This document shows positions 9,657-19,185 of a DNA stretch of 64,000 nt, piece after piece; positions within the stretch are counted from its first letter, which is position 1, and the number at the start of each line of letters is the position of its first letter. The translations under genes were made by a program, and so were the position numbers. Origin of the DNA: CAVVSQ01 sp963848825. Its GTDB lineage: Bacteria > Planctomycetota > Planctomycetia > Gemmatales > Gemmataceae. The notes below the pieces were generated by a model. It did no database searches. It was not told where the DNA came from and was given only the letters and a program-made list of their open reading frames with translations. The DNA is taken from the NCBI GenBank assembly GCA_963848825.1, contig CAWKFA010000016.1:62001-126000 (forward strand). Direction: 5' to 3'.

Positions 9657-10123
9657 TTTTGCAAGCGATTCAAGCGCGCATCGATGCCTGACGAGACAGG
9701 TTCCAGAAGATGCGGGGGAAGCTTCCTGAGCTGCAACTCTAACTCTGGTCCGGAGGCGTCGCCCGCAGCCTCGAATGCCTTCAGCGCATACAACAACGCA
9801 CCCATGCTATGGTCTGCCATGTGCGCTGTGGCCACCGCCTGACCTGCTGCCCGAGCTGCCGCGATGGCGGCCTTGTCGCTGGCTTGCCGTGCCGCCGCAT
9901 GAGCAGCCAAGGAAGCCTTCATGGCTGCTCCCGTCCTCACCTCTCCACTCGCCCACGCCCGGGCCACCTCCAGTGCACGCTGCGGACGAATGTCCTCGCT
10001 GTGTCGGGCAAACAGAGGCAACACGCGCTCGGCACAATCAGCGGCCCACCGAGCAAGAAAGATGTGACTTTCCCGATCCAGCGGACCTCCGCGGTGTGCA
10101 GCAATAAAGCGTCGATCTCTCAT
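9653..10123 (-). CDS. Imm5-like putative immunity protein
   Basis: 156 residues, mostly alpha-helical and Ala-rich. ARWAADCAERVLPLF, RPQRALEVARAWASGE, AHAAARQASDKAAIAAARAA and GQAVATAHMADHSMGALLYA match the Imm5 family of predicted immunity proteins, as I recall it from polymorphic toxin loci. No toxin gene is visible next to it. Start ATG 10123 has GGAGG about 8 nt upstream. Palindromes of the REP class border both ends, so the gene may have arrived or moved with them. Confidence 0.7.
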   Translation of the reverse strand: MRDRRFIAAHRGGPLDRESHIFLARWAADCAERVLPLFARHSEDIRPQRALEVARAWASGEVRTGAAMKASLAAHAAARQASDKAAIAAARAAGQAVATAHMADHSMGALLYALKAFEAAGDASGPELELQLRKLPPHLLEPVSSGIDARLNRLQK

Positions 10124-10194
10124 GGTCTCATCCTCCGCAGCGCGGAAGTCATGAATGGCCTCGGAAACTGTTGCCTGCTAGCGTGATGTCCACC

Positions 10195-10253
10195 GTAGGA
10201 TAGGTTTCCAACCTGTCCGTCCGATTCCGGGACAGGGTGGAAACTTATCCTAC
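10195..10253. repeat. REP-like palindrome at the 3' end of the transposase gene
   Basis: GTAGGATAGGTTTCCAACC... at 10195-10217 pairs with ...GGTGGAAACTTATCCTAC at 10231-10253, with a few mismatches. The TAG stop of the transposase (10250-10252) lies inside the right arm. Confidence 0.85.
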
Positions 10254-10936
10254 TGGCGCGGCAGGCAGGTACCGAACGGCAGACTCCACGCTTTCCGATA
10301 ATGGGCGGAACTGAATGGCCACAATGTCGCGTCCAACGTCAAGCCGGCTTTGACCGGGTTGAATTCCACATATTTAATAATTCTCTCGAGCTCATCCGCG
10401 TTGCGCACCCAGTGGTCATACGACTCCTGCTGCCAGAACGCAGTCGTCGCACGGAGCCGCTCGTTACATTCTCGTGCAGTGAAACGTTTGACGCTGTGCA
10501 TAATCCTTTCACGTGGGGTGCGTTTCCGGTCATCCGGTTTAAGCGTCAGCACCCAACTCTCACGCGGCGTAAATACCCAATGAAAATGGCTTGGCATGAC
10601 AACGAAGGCCAGCACATCGTAGCGTGTGCCGGCGAAGAAGAATACGGCCTTGACGACAATGTTGGCCAACGCGGGATCCGCCAGGTGCTTGACCGCGGGC
10701 TTTTCATCCAACCATTCCTCCGTACGTTTGAATCCGAGCTTCCCGCGGCGGAGTTCCCAGTCCGGTGCCGACATTTCGGCCGAACGCGCCTGCCGGGCGA
10801 GGATGGCCTCGTACTCGCGAATGTCCCGGAGGCCCTTCGCCGGGATGCTGCCTTCAAGGCAAGCCGTCACAAAGTAGGTCGCACCGGGTAGGTCCCAGTG
10901 CGGGAGATGCCGACGCCGAAACGTATCGGTGGACAT
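10250..10936 (-). CDS. REP-associated tyrosine transposase (RAYT, Y1 family)
   Basis: Single-strand transposase or nickase of the IS200-like Y1 superfamily. 228 residues. The metal-binding HUH motif is MPSHFHWVF near residue 120 and the likely catalytic Tyr is in RIIKYVEFNPVKAGL near residue 193; the N-terminus RRRHLPHWDLPGATYFVTAC is typical of RAYTs. Start ATG 10936 has GAGGA 7 nt upstream. Palindromes sharing the core GGTTTCCAACCT lie immediately on both sides and at 9600 and 51198, matching how RAYTs sit with the REP sequences they process. Intact. Confidence 0.93.
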   Translation of the reverse strand: MSTDTFRRRHLPHWDLPGATYFVTACLEGSIPAKGLRDIREYEAILARQARSAEMSAPDWELRRGKLGFKRTEEWLDEKPAVKHLADPALANIVVKAVFFFAGTRYDVLAFVVMPSHFHWVFTPRESWVLTLKPDDRKRTPRERIMHSVKRFTARECNERLRATTAFWQQESYDHWVRNADELERIIKYVEFNPVKAGLTLDATLWPFSSAHYRKAWSLPFGTCLPRQ

Positions 10937-10952
10937 CGAAACGTCCTCACTT

Positions 10953-11060
10953 CGTAGGTTAGGTTTCCAACCTGACCGTCCCTTGTTTTTTATGATCCGC
11001 TGCTGTCAGGCTGGAAACCTAACGATCTTTTATCCGGTCAGGTTGGAAACCTAACCTACG
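10953..11060. repeat. BIME-like REP cluster with 25-bp perfect inverted repeat
   Basis: The 25 nt at 10953-10977 are exactly complementary to 11036-11060 (core GGTTAGGTTTCCAACCTGAC). A third, degenerate copy lies inside at 11005-11025. The cluster begins 16 bp upstream of the transposase start, and its right end supplies the TAG stop of the YihY gene (11051-11053). Confidence 0.9.
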
Positions 11061-11953
11061 TTCTGAGACCGATTCGCGAACGCGCGGAAAAACTTACCGT
11101 GGGGCGCAGCTCGTGCAATGACGCAGTTGATCTCGGCCCCGACCAGCAGGGACAATGCAGCCAGGTAAAGCCATAGCAGCAGGAGCACAACGCCGGCGAG
11201 GATTCCGTAGGTGGCACCGAAGTCGGCCGCGTAATACAGGTAGATCCGGAAGCCCAGGTTGATCGCGATCAGCATGAAGACGCCGATGGTCGAACCCGGC
11301 GTGATCCACTCCCACCCTTGCTCGACGTGCGTACCGAAATAGTAAGCGATGGCAAAGCTGGCCAGCAGGGCCACGACCACCACCAGCCACTGGACTGCCG
11401 TGGCTGCGGCCGCCGCCACGGTATCCAGGCCGAACCAGTTTAGCAGCCAGGGCCAGGCGGTGATGAGAAACGACGCGCCGACCAGCAGAATTGACTCGAC
11501 CACCGTGAGCAGGATGGCCCTCAGCCGCCGCTTCCACCAGGCTCGGCCGTCGCGGACACCGTAGGCGGCGCTGGTGGATTCCATGACCGCCACGGCGGCA
11601 CTGGATGCCGACCAGAGCAGGATCAGGAAGGAGATTGAAATGATGCCGACGCGCGGGCCTGCCCGGATGTCGCGCACTTCGCCGCGGACGATCTCGTCCA
11701 CCGCTCCCGGTAGGAACTGGCGCGACAGGCTTAGAATCTGACCGGCGACAACCCCGTCCGAATTCCCCACCGTGACGGTCAGGACGAGGCCCAAAAACGG
11801 CACCAGGGCAAGCATGGCGTAGAACGCGACGATGGCCGCCCGATCGATGGTCTCGTGTTTGTCCACGGCCTCATAGGTCTGCACCACCAGTTCTTTGAAC
11901 GACAGCCCGCCCCACTTCCACACGTCGGGCAGGCGGAGCCAGGTGAAAGGCAT
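11051..11953 (-). CDS. YihY/BrkB family inner-membrane protein
   Basis: About 300 residues with five or six membrane segments: AIVAFYAMLALVPFLGLVLT, VGIISISFLILLWSASSAAV, LLTVVESILLVGASFLITAW, WLVVVVALLASFAIAYYFGT, GVFMLIAINLGFRIYLYYAA and ILAGVVLLLLWLYLAALSLL. The motif LLLWLYLAALSLLVGAEIN near the end is the family mark. Start placed at ATG 11953, with GAGGA 6 nt upstream. Once called RNase BN, members are uncharacterised membrane proteins. The last codons and stop come from the REP cluster, so the natural C-terminus may have been slightly altered. Confidence 0.88.
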   Translation of the reverse strand: MPFTWLRLPDVWKWGGLSFKELVVQTYEAVDKHETIDRAAIVAFYAMLALVPFLGLVLTVTVGNSDGVVAGQILSLSRQFLPGAVDEIVRGEVRDIRAGPRVGIISISFLILLWSASSAAVAVMESTSAAYGVRDGRAWWKRRLRAILLTVVESILLVGASFLITAWPWLLNWFGLDTVAAAAATAVQWLVVVVALLASFAIAYYFGTHVEQGWEWITPGSTIGVFMLIAINLGFRIYLYYAADFGATYGILAGVVLLLLWLYLAALSLLVGAEINCVIARAAPHGKFFRAFANRSQNVG

Positions 11954-12005
11954 GGATTTCCTCAATTTTCAGGACTTCGAAACAACGCCGGGGGGAATGC
12001 CGACC

Positions 12006-13241
12006 CTACGCCGTTCTTCCAAAGCCTACGAGGGCAATGTCATCGTGCTGGCTGCGGCCCGCGGCGAATTGCTTGACGACCTTGACTACCCGCTCGCCGA
12101 GCGCGTGGGGGGAATAGGCCTCACCTTGCACCGCGGCACATAGCCCCTTCATCTTCAGTTCGACGTTATTGACGTCCATCGCCTCCGTGACGCCGTCGGT
12201 GAACGCCAGGATGCTGTCACCCGGCTCCAACACGACGCGGCACGATCGATATTCAAAGCCATCGACGACGCCAAGGGGTAGGCCGGCCGTATCATTGTTT
12301 GTCACCTCTACCGTTTGCGTGGCCCGGTGGTAGATCAACGGCGAGGGATGGCCGGCGTTGATGAGAGTGACAGAATGGCTGGCGGGGTCGAGGATGGCAA
12401 GCACCAGGGTTACGAATCGGTCCGCGATCTCCGATTGGTGGATCAAGGCGTTGAGCTCCGTGATGGCCACCGCGGGGTCCGGTTTCGTCAGAATGCAGAA
12501 GCGTGCATCGGCGCTGAGTTTGGCCATGAGCAAAGCAGCCACCACTCCTTTGCCGGCCACGTCCCCAAGGAGAACGGCCACCTTCTGTCCCGGCAACATG
12601 ATGAAATCATAATAATCGCCGCCGACCTCGTGCGCTGGCTCGTAATGGGCGAAAAACTCGTAGCCAGGGACTTCGGGCAAGCGCAGCGGCAGAAAGCCGC
12701 GTTGTACACCCCGCGCCAGTTCCAGGTCGAGTTGGAGTCGCTCGCGGGCCAACTCAAGAGAGCGGCCATATTCCTCAAGCTCGATCTGCAAACGGCGGAG
12801 CTTCAGGTGAGTCTCGACACGCGCGTGCAATTCTTCCATCTGAAACGGTTTGGTGAGGTAATCCACCCCGCCAGTCGCGAACGCTTTCACCTTGTCGAGC
12901 GGTTCGCTGAGAGCACTGATGAAGATGATGGGAATTCCCTTGAGCTTGTCGTTGGCTTTGAGGTGTTGACACACTTCGTAGCCGTTCATTTCCGGCATGT
13001 TGATGTCGAGCAAGATCAGGTCCGGGGGGTCGCGTTGCGCCGCCAGCAGCGCCAGCTTGCCGCTGGGAACCGGGCGAACCTTGTAGCCCCGGTCTTTAAG
13101 CATGCCGGCCAGCACCTGGAGATTGGCGTGCGTGTCGTCTACGACCAAAATGTTGGCCGTTCTGGCAACGGCTTGCTCCGCGGCCGGAGCCGTAGGGGCA
13201 ACACGCAGGTCAGCGCGATTCTCAAGCTTTTCCGGATGCAT
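12006..13241 (-). CDS. Response regulator with PP2C (RsbU-like) phosphatase output
   Basis: 411 residues. N-terminal receiver: VVDDTHANLQ, phospho-acceptor Asp in LILLDINMPEMNG, Thr/Ser in IFISALSE, Lys in DYLTKPF. A coiled linker (residues 150-180) leads to a SpoIIE/PP2C domain with GGDYYDFI, LLGDVAGKGV, LINAGHPSPL and FTDGVTEAMD. Such proteins dephosphorylate anti-anti-sigma factors when their receiver is phosphorylated. Third gene of a minus-strand signalling operon, 81 bp after the LOV kinase; its receiver is nearly the same as that kinase's N-terminal receiver, so the two probably share an upstream phospho-donor. Intact. Confidence 0.93.
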   Translation of the reverse strand: MHPEKLENRADLRVAPTAPAAEQAVARTANILVVDDTHANLQVLAGMLKDRGYKVRPVPSGKLALLAAQRDPPDLILLDINMPEMNGYEVCQHLKANDKLKGIPIIFISALSEPLDKVKAFATGGVDYLTKPFQMEELHARVETHLKLRRLQIELEEYGRSLELARERLQLDLELARGVQRGFLPLRLPEVPGYEFFAHYEPAHEVGGDYYDFIMLPGQKVAVLLGDVAGKGVVAALLMAKLSADARFCILTKPDPAVAITELNALIHQSEIADRFVTLVLAILDPASHSVTLINAGHPSPLIYHRATQTVEVTNNDTAGLPLGVVDGFEYRSCRVVLEPGDSILAFTDGVTEAMDVNNVELKMKGLCAAVQGEAYSPHALGERVVKVVKQFAAGRSQHDDIALVGFGRTA

Positions 13242-13322
13242 CCAAGGCCCCTGTTAACGAACGAGGAACGATCTGACGAGCACTGGGGCACCCCCAGTTA
13301 ACGAGTCGTGGTCCGCTGGTTT

Positions 13323-15602
13323 TCATTTCTTGTCGAGCACTTCCCGGACTTTTCTGGCCAGCGACCGAGGTGTGTAGGGCTTCTGAAGAAAGGCAACGTT
13401 TTCTTCCAGGATACCGTGCCGGACGATGGAGTCGTCGGTGTACCCGCTCACATACAGCACCTTGAGCTTCGGGTATCGGACAGTCAAAGCTTCGACCAGT
13501 TCTCGACCATTGAGCCCTGGCATCACCACGTCTGTCACGACGAGATCGATATGGCCCGGCAGTTTCTCAGTCATCTGGAGGGCTTTCGTGCCGTTTTCCG
13601 CATGCACCACCGTGTAGCTCTGTGTCTGTAAAGCCAGCACAGCGATGGTTCGCACGGCCCCTTCGTCCTCGACCACCAGGACGGTTTCGGTTCCCCCGAT
13701 CACTTTGTCTGAACTTTGGCCTAGCGAGGAAGGATTGAGTGGTTCATGGACGGCCGGGAGATATATCTTGAAGGTCGTTCCCAGGCCGGGTTCGGAATAG
13801 AGATCGACGCTGCCGCCGCTCTGCTGGACGATGCCGTAAACGGTTGCCAACCCGAGCCCCGTGCCCTTTCCCGGTCCCTTGGTTGTAAAAAACGGCTCGA
13901 AGACGTGGGCTTTGACCTCTGGCGTCATGCCGCTCCCGTTGTCGCTCACCGCCAATTTGACGTAGAGGCCCGGTTTGCACCGCGGGTGCCGAGCGATATA
14001 GGCTTCGTCGAGATGGACGTCCGACGTTTCAATGGTAAGTTTGCCGCCCTGGGGCATCGCATCCCGGGCATTGACGGCCAGGTTCATCAGGATCTGGCCC
14101 ATTTGGCCTGCATCAACCTTGATCCGACTAATGCTAAGGTCGAGCAGGGTGGTGAGCAAAATGTCTTCCCCGATCATCCGCCCCAGCAATGCCGCCGTTT
14201 CCTTCACGACGTCGTTGAGGTCCAGGACCTTCGTCTCCAGAACGGCTTGACGGCTGAATGAAAGGAGCTGACGGGTGAGGCCGGCCGCTCGATCACCCGC
14301 TTCGCTGATCGCCTTGACGGGGTTTCTCTTGGGATCGTCCGCCGGCAGCATGCCGAGAAGAATCTCACTGTAGCCAGATATGATCGTCAGAATATTATTG
14401 AAGTCGTGTGCCACACCGCCGGCCAACTGGCCCACCGCTTCCATTTTTTGAGCCTGCCGAAGTTGTTTCTCCAGCAGTTTGGACGGAGAGATGTCGGTCA
14501 GCACCCCCACGAAGTGCGTCACGCGTCCGGCGTCATCGCGGATGGGCGAGATCGAGAGCCCGTTCCAGAATGGAGTGCCATCTTTACGGTAGTTCAGCAA
14601 TTCCAACGAGCAGGAGTGACCTGCGCGGACAGCCGACCGTATCCGCTCGATCTCCTCCGGGGCGGTCTTCGGCCCCTGGAGAAACCGGCAGTTTTTGCCC
14701 ATCACTTCGGCAAGTTCGTACCCGGTGATCCGCAAGAAGCTTTCGTTGACGTAAATAATGGGGTTGTCGGGCTGAGTCGCATCGGTCATGCACAGCCCCT
14801 GGATAAAAGATGCAATCGCACGTTCGAGCAATTGCACCGTCGCCGCAGCCTGCTTCCGCGCGGTGATGTCGCGTGTGACGTGGGCGAAGCCGATGTGCCG
14901 ACCTAACGAGTCGTGGACTTTGGAAATCGTGACCGCGGCCCAATACAGCGATTGCCCTTTCCTCACGCGTAGGCCCTCTTCCTCGAAACGACTGTTTTCC
15001 AGGGCGAACTGCAATCCTCGCTCCGGGTGACCCGCCGCAACGTCCTCGGCGGTGTAGAAGCAGGAGACGTGCCGACCGATGATCTCCTCGGCCGTATACC
15101 CCTTGCTCTTTTGGGCTCCGGGGTTCCAACTGCAGACGTTCCCATTCAGGTCGAGCATGAAGTTGTCATAGTCCTTGTATTCCTCGAGCGCGAGCTGCAA
15201 GCGGCGCAGCCTCAGGTGCGTTTCCACGCGGGCTTGCAATTCCTCCATCTGATAGGGCATGCTGAGAAAATCCACCCCGCCGACGGTGAACGCCTTGACC
15301 TTGTCCAACCGCTCCGAGAGAGCGCTGATGAAGATGACGGGAATATCCTTGAGCTTATCATCGGCTTTGAGGTGCTCGCATACCTCATAGCCGTTCATCT
15401 CCGGCATGGTGACATCGAGCAGGATCAAATCGGGGGGATCGCATCGCGCCGCCGCCAGGGCCAGCTTGCCGCTGGGAACGGGGCGAACCCTGTAACCGCG
15501 GTCCTTGAGCATGCCGGCCAGCACCTGAAGATTGGCCGGCGTGTCGTCCACAACCAGAATGCTGGCAGCTTGTCCGGTAGCGCTCTTTTGCTCAGCATTC
15601 AT
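13323..15602 (-). CDS. LOV-domain hybrid histidine kinase (receiver-PAS-LOV-HisKA-HATPase-receiver)
   Basis: 759 residues. Order: receiver (about 13-130, Asp in LILLDVTMPEMNG); PAS (about 145-265); LOV domain (about 275-400) with the flavin-cysteine motif GKNCRFLQG and NYRKDGTPFWNGLSISPI; HisKA with GGVAHDFNNIL; HATPase with NLAVNARDAMP, DNGSGM and GTGLGLATV; C-terminal receiver (LVVTDVVMPGLNG, LQKPY). The LOV Cys suggests blue-light sensing through an FMN adduct. Start ATG 15602 overlaps the stop of the upstream kinase (ATGAATGCTGA), so the two are translationally coupled. Intact. Confidence 0.93.
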   Translation of the reverse strand: MNAEQKSATGQAASILVVDDTPANLQVLAGMLKDRGYRVRPVPSGKLALAAARCDPPDLILLDVTMPEMNGYEVCEHLKADDKLKDIPVIFISALSERLDKVKAFTVGGVDFLSMPYQMEELQARVETHLRLRRLQLALEEYKDYDNFMLDLNGNVCSWNPGAQKSKGYTAEEIIGRHVSCFYTAEDVAAGHPERGLQFALENSRFEEEGLRVRKGQSLYWAAVTISKVHDSLGRHIGFAHVTRDITARKQAAATVQLLERAIASFIQGLCMTDATQPDNPIIYVNESFLRITGYELAEVMGKNCRFLQGPKTAPEEIERIRSAVRAGHSCSLELLNYRKDGTPFWNGLSISPIRDDAGRVTHFVGVLTDISPSKLLEKQLRQAQKMEAVGQLAGGVAHDFNNILTIISGYSEILLGMLPADDPKRNPVKAISEAGDRAAGLTRQLLSFSRQAVLETKVLDLNDVVKETAALLGRMIGEDILLTTLLDLSISRIKVDAGQMGQILMNLAVNARDAMPQGGKLTIETSDVHLDEAYIARHPRCKPGLYVKLAVSDNGSGMTPEVKAHVFEPFFTTKGPGKGTGLGLATVYGIVQQSGGSVDLYSEPGLGTTFKIYLPAVHEPLNPSSLGQSSDKVIGGTETVLVVEDEGAVRTIAVLALQTQSYTVVHAENGTKALQMTEKLPGHIDLVVTDVVMPGLNGRELVEALTVRYPKLKVLYVSGYTDDSIVRHGILEENVAFLQKPYTPRSLARKVREVLDKK

Positions 15603-18600
15603 TGGGATTCTCTGTTGTGAATAGATCGAGAAGTCTCTGATACTGGAAATCCTCGGCCAAACGGCGCAGTCCCTGGGCCAGCAGAGGATCACTTGGCTCA
15701 ACCTCGGTGATCGTCGCCAGCAAAAGATCCAGATCCGCCATGATGACGGCTTCGCGCATCCGGTCAATGAGTTCTTGCGACAAGGTCGCCAGAGACTTGG
15801 GAGTCAGCGGCGCCGTTTCCGCTGCTGGAGCAATAGCAGGCTGCTCGGCGTAGACGTACTCCACCCCCACGTGGGTGTGAATCTTCTGGAATAGCTCGGC
15901 TTCCCGGAACGGCTTGCTGATAAAATCGTCGGCACCGATCTCCAGCAGTTCCTGGCGGTTTTCGTCCATCGCGCTGGCTGTCACGGCGATGATCTTTGGT
16001 TCCTTGCCGCCGTCCATGCCACGGATGCGTCGGATCGCTTCATGGCCATCCATCACCGGCATGCGGAAATCCATCAAGATTAGCTGGGGCCGCCAGGCGC
16101 CAAACTCCCGGACAGCTTCCGCTCCATTGGTCGCCAGGCGAATCTCGAAACCGACCGGGGCCAGAAGCTGCGCCAGAAGTTGACGGTTATCCTCGATGTC
16201 GTCGGCAATCAGCACGCGGCACGTTGGCTGCCCCGGCTGAAGCTTGAGGACGTGCTGCGGAGTGTCTTTCGCTCGAACCGCGTCGGCCTCCCCTTCCTTG
16301 AGGGGTAGGCGAATAACGAAAACGCTGCCTTTGCCAACCTGACTGCTTAACGTGATGTCTCCGCCCATCAGACGAACAAACTCCCGGCTGATGGCCAGGC
16401 CCAGGCCCGTGCCGGTCCCCGCCTGCTGCCCGGTCTTGGTCTGCTCGAATTGCCGGAACAACTTGTCCTGTTCTTCCGGCGAAATGCCCGGTCCGGTGTC
16501 CTCGATTTCGACCCGCAGAAGTGGGTCCGTCGCAGCCACGGCTTCCGCACGCACACGCACCGCCACGCCGCCTTGTTCTGTGAACTTCACCGCATTGCCT
16601 AACACGTTGATGAAGACCTGACGCAGCTTGTTGATATCCGCCACGATGTATTGCGGGACCGCGCCGATCATCTCGACCGTGAACGTTAGCTTTTTCTCAT
16701 TCGTACGGACGCGGAACATCATCTCCAGGTCCTTGAGCAGGACTGGCAGATCAAACGTGGACAGATTCAGCGTCGTGCGGCCGGCTTCGATCTTGGACAT
16801 TTCCAGGATGTCGTTGATAAGGGCCAGCAGATGCTCGCCGCTACGGTTGATGGTTCCCAGGTATTGGCATTGCTGGGGGGTAAGATCCTGGTCGCGAAGC
16901 ATCAACTGGGAGAACCCCAGGATCGCGTTCATCGGGGTGCGGATTTCGTGCGACATATTGGCCAGGAAGACGCTCTTGGCGCGGTTGGCTTGCTGCAACG
17001 ATTGCTCGTAGCGTTTGCGTTCGGTGACATCGCGGGCCGCGGCAAACACCCCTTGCAACTTCCGGTCGCGGTCGTGAAAGGTCGTCGCGTTATAAGACAC
17101 CACGGTTTCCTTGCCGTCCCTGGCCCGCGCGGTGAGCTCATAGTCCGTGACCTTGCCTTCGCCCAGCACGCGCTTGATGCCCGCCTCGGCGCGCTCGGGG
17201 TTGGTGAAGTAGTCCTTGAACGGTGCGCCGATCAACTCGTCGCGCGTGCAGCCGGTAAGTGCCTCCATCTGCTTGTTCACGTCGGTAATGATCCCGCGCG
17301 GATCGGTCGTGATCAGGGCGTCAATGTTCGATTCAATGAGCGAGCGCGTGTAGAACTGCTGATCGCGCATGCGCTGATCGAGTAGCATGCGCTCGGCTTC
17401 CACCTGTTTACGCGCGGTATTGTCGGTGCCGATCAAAAGATAACCGATGATTCCTCCCTGGGCGTCGCGCAGCGCCGTGACCGATACGATGGCCGGGAAG
17501 CGACTGCCATCCTTGCGGATATAAGTCAGTTCGTAAATGTCCTCGATGCCGCGCGAGGCCTTGAAAACCAGCGCCTCAAAGCCGGGCGTGATCGTCGTCC
17601 CAAGCTCGGCGCTCAAGGCCTTGGCGCGCGTGATTACTTCCTGCGGATCCGAAATGTCCGCCGGCGTATTCTTGTTCATCACCTCGGCAGCCGTATAGCC
17701 CAACATGCGCCGGCGCCGACATTGAAGATTTGAATGACCCCTTTTTCGTCGGTGGCAATGCTGGAGAAGTTGGCGCTATTGAAAATCGCGCTCTGCAGCG
17801 CTCCGGCCTTGAGCAATGCTTCTTCCGCGCGCTTGCGCGGTATTGTCGGTGCCGATCAGGAGATAGCCGATGATGGCGCTTTCATCATCACGCAGCGCCG
17901 TGACCGAGACGACTGCCGGAAAACGGCTGCCGTCCTTGCGGATGTAGGTTAGCTCGTAGATGTCCTCGATCCCGCGGGCGGCCTTGAAGACCAGTGCCTC
18001 GAAGCCCGGCGTGATCGGAGTGGCGAGTTCGACGCTCAAGGCGGCGGCCCGCGCGATCACCTCCTGCGGATCAGAAATGTCGGCAGGAGTGATCTTGTTC
18101 ATCACCTCGGCAGCCGTGTAGCCCAGCATACGCTCGGCGCCCACGTTGAAGATTTGAATGACCCCCTTCTCATCCGTGGCGATGCTGGAGAAATTGGCAC
18201 TGTTGAAGATCGCACTCTGCAATGCCCCGGCTTCGACCAGGGCTTCCTCGTGCGCTTGCGTGCGGTCACATCTTCCATGGCCAGGACCAGCAATTCGCCA
18301 TGCTGGCCGGCCTCGAGCTTGCGGGCATTGAGCAGCATCACCCGGCGGCCGATGACCGGAAAGGTGTGCTCCAACTCGAAGTCGTTGAACACGGAACTTT
18401 TGGGAACGATGTCTTCGAGCAGTCTTCGTAAGTCCGGGATATCCCACTGGCCGTTGCCCAGCTCGTAGATGAGCCGATCCACTGTTTCTTCGGCCGATAC
18501 TTGAAAGGTCTGATAGAAAGCGCGGTTGGCGGACCGCACACGCAAGGTGGCATCGAGAATCAACAGGGGTTCGGCGCACCGTATCGACGATGTTCAGAGC

Positions 18601-18732
18601 GTAGTTCTGAATATCTTCAACCAGGGGCTCTCGGTTCAGCTGCGGCAGGCGATCACGTTGCTCGTGCGACCTATCGATATCCGCCTGAGTAGACCCCGTA
18701 ACCCATTCGCTGCCATTTTGATTATCACTCAT
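15592..18732 (-). CDS. Multi-PAS hybrid histidine kinase (several frameshifts)
   Basis: Reconstructed order: N-terminal PAS-like domain (ILDATLRVRSANRAFYQTF), two nearly identical PAS domains (ERMLGYTAAEVMNK, ELTYIRKDGSRFP), another PAS (ALITTDPRGIITDVNKQM), HisKA with NMSHEIRTPMNAILGF, HATPase (NAVKFTEQG, DTGPGI, GTGLGLAISR), receiver (LILMDFRMPVMDG, FISKPF) and a C-terminal helical tail. From about 17700 down to 15592 the frame is intact (704 residues). Upstream, indels near 17705, 17838, 18250 and 18575 break the PAS repeats. Start MSDNQNGSEW at 18732 with AAGG upstream. First gene of the operon with the LOV kinase and the PP2C regulator; the domains needed for catalysis are intact. Confidence 0.85.
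17416..18261. repeat. 423-bp tandem duplication of a PAS domain inside the kinase gene
   Basis: The stretches 17416-17838 and 17839-18261 repeat with a period of 423 bp (141 codons): for example ggtattgtcggtgccgatc recurs at 17416 and 17839, and the PAS-start region recurs at 17691 and 18114. Both encode SAIFNSANFSSIATDEKGV through YLLIGTDNTA with few differences. Confidence 0.85.
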
Positions 18733-19185
18733 CGCTGCCCGCCTTGAACGAAGCTTCTCGAAACAACCCCCGCCGCCCTGCCACCGGCACGAACTCCACC
18801 AAAGCCAAGAGTAATTGTATCCGGCACGAGAAAAGACGTATTCGTACAATTTACCTGGTTAACAATATGATACCACGGCCGCGTGCAGATAAACGGTCTT
18901 TGCACCGCCAAAGAAGTGACTGCGTGTGAAAAATGAAACGAGAATATGGATTTGTCAGTGGGAGTTCTTGTCTTCTTCACCACCGGCAAGAGCGTTGCCG
19001 CCACCGCTGCACGACCCCGACAGATGAGCAGTTCTGCAGCTAAACCGCCGACTCCACGACCCCTGCCGGCTCGCCCGGCAGGTGAGCGAGGTCTCTAGCT
19101 AAAACGAAACGCCGCCCCGCTCCACGACCCCTGCCAGCTCGCCTGGCAGGTGAGAAAGGTCTGCAGCTAAAAGCGGCCCTCCACC
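18733..19185. other. Intergenic region with 52-bp direct repeats
   Basis: No supportable gene. The part 18733-18950 should hold the promoter of the signalling operon on the minus strand. Two similar 52-nt units lie at 19053-19104 and 19121-19172 (each beginning TCCACGACCCCTGCC and ending AGCTAAAA), and a degenerate third at about 19003-19045. Each complete unit contains a palindrome of the type CCTGCC.GCTCGCC.GGCAGG, so they can form hairpins just downstream of the DUF3500 gene. Confidence 0.6.
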
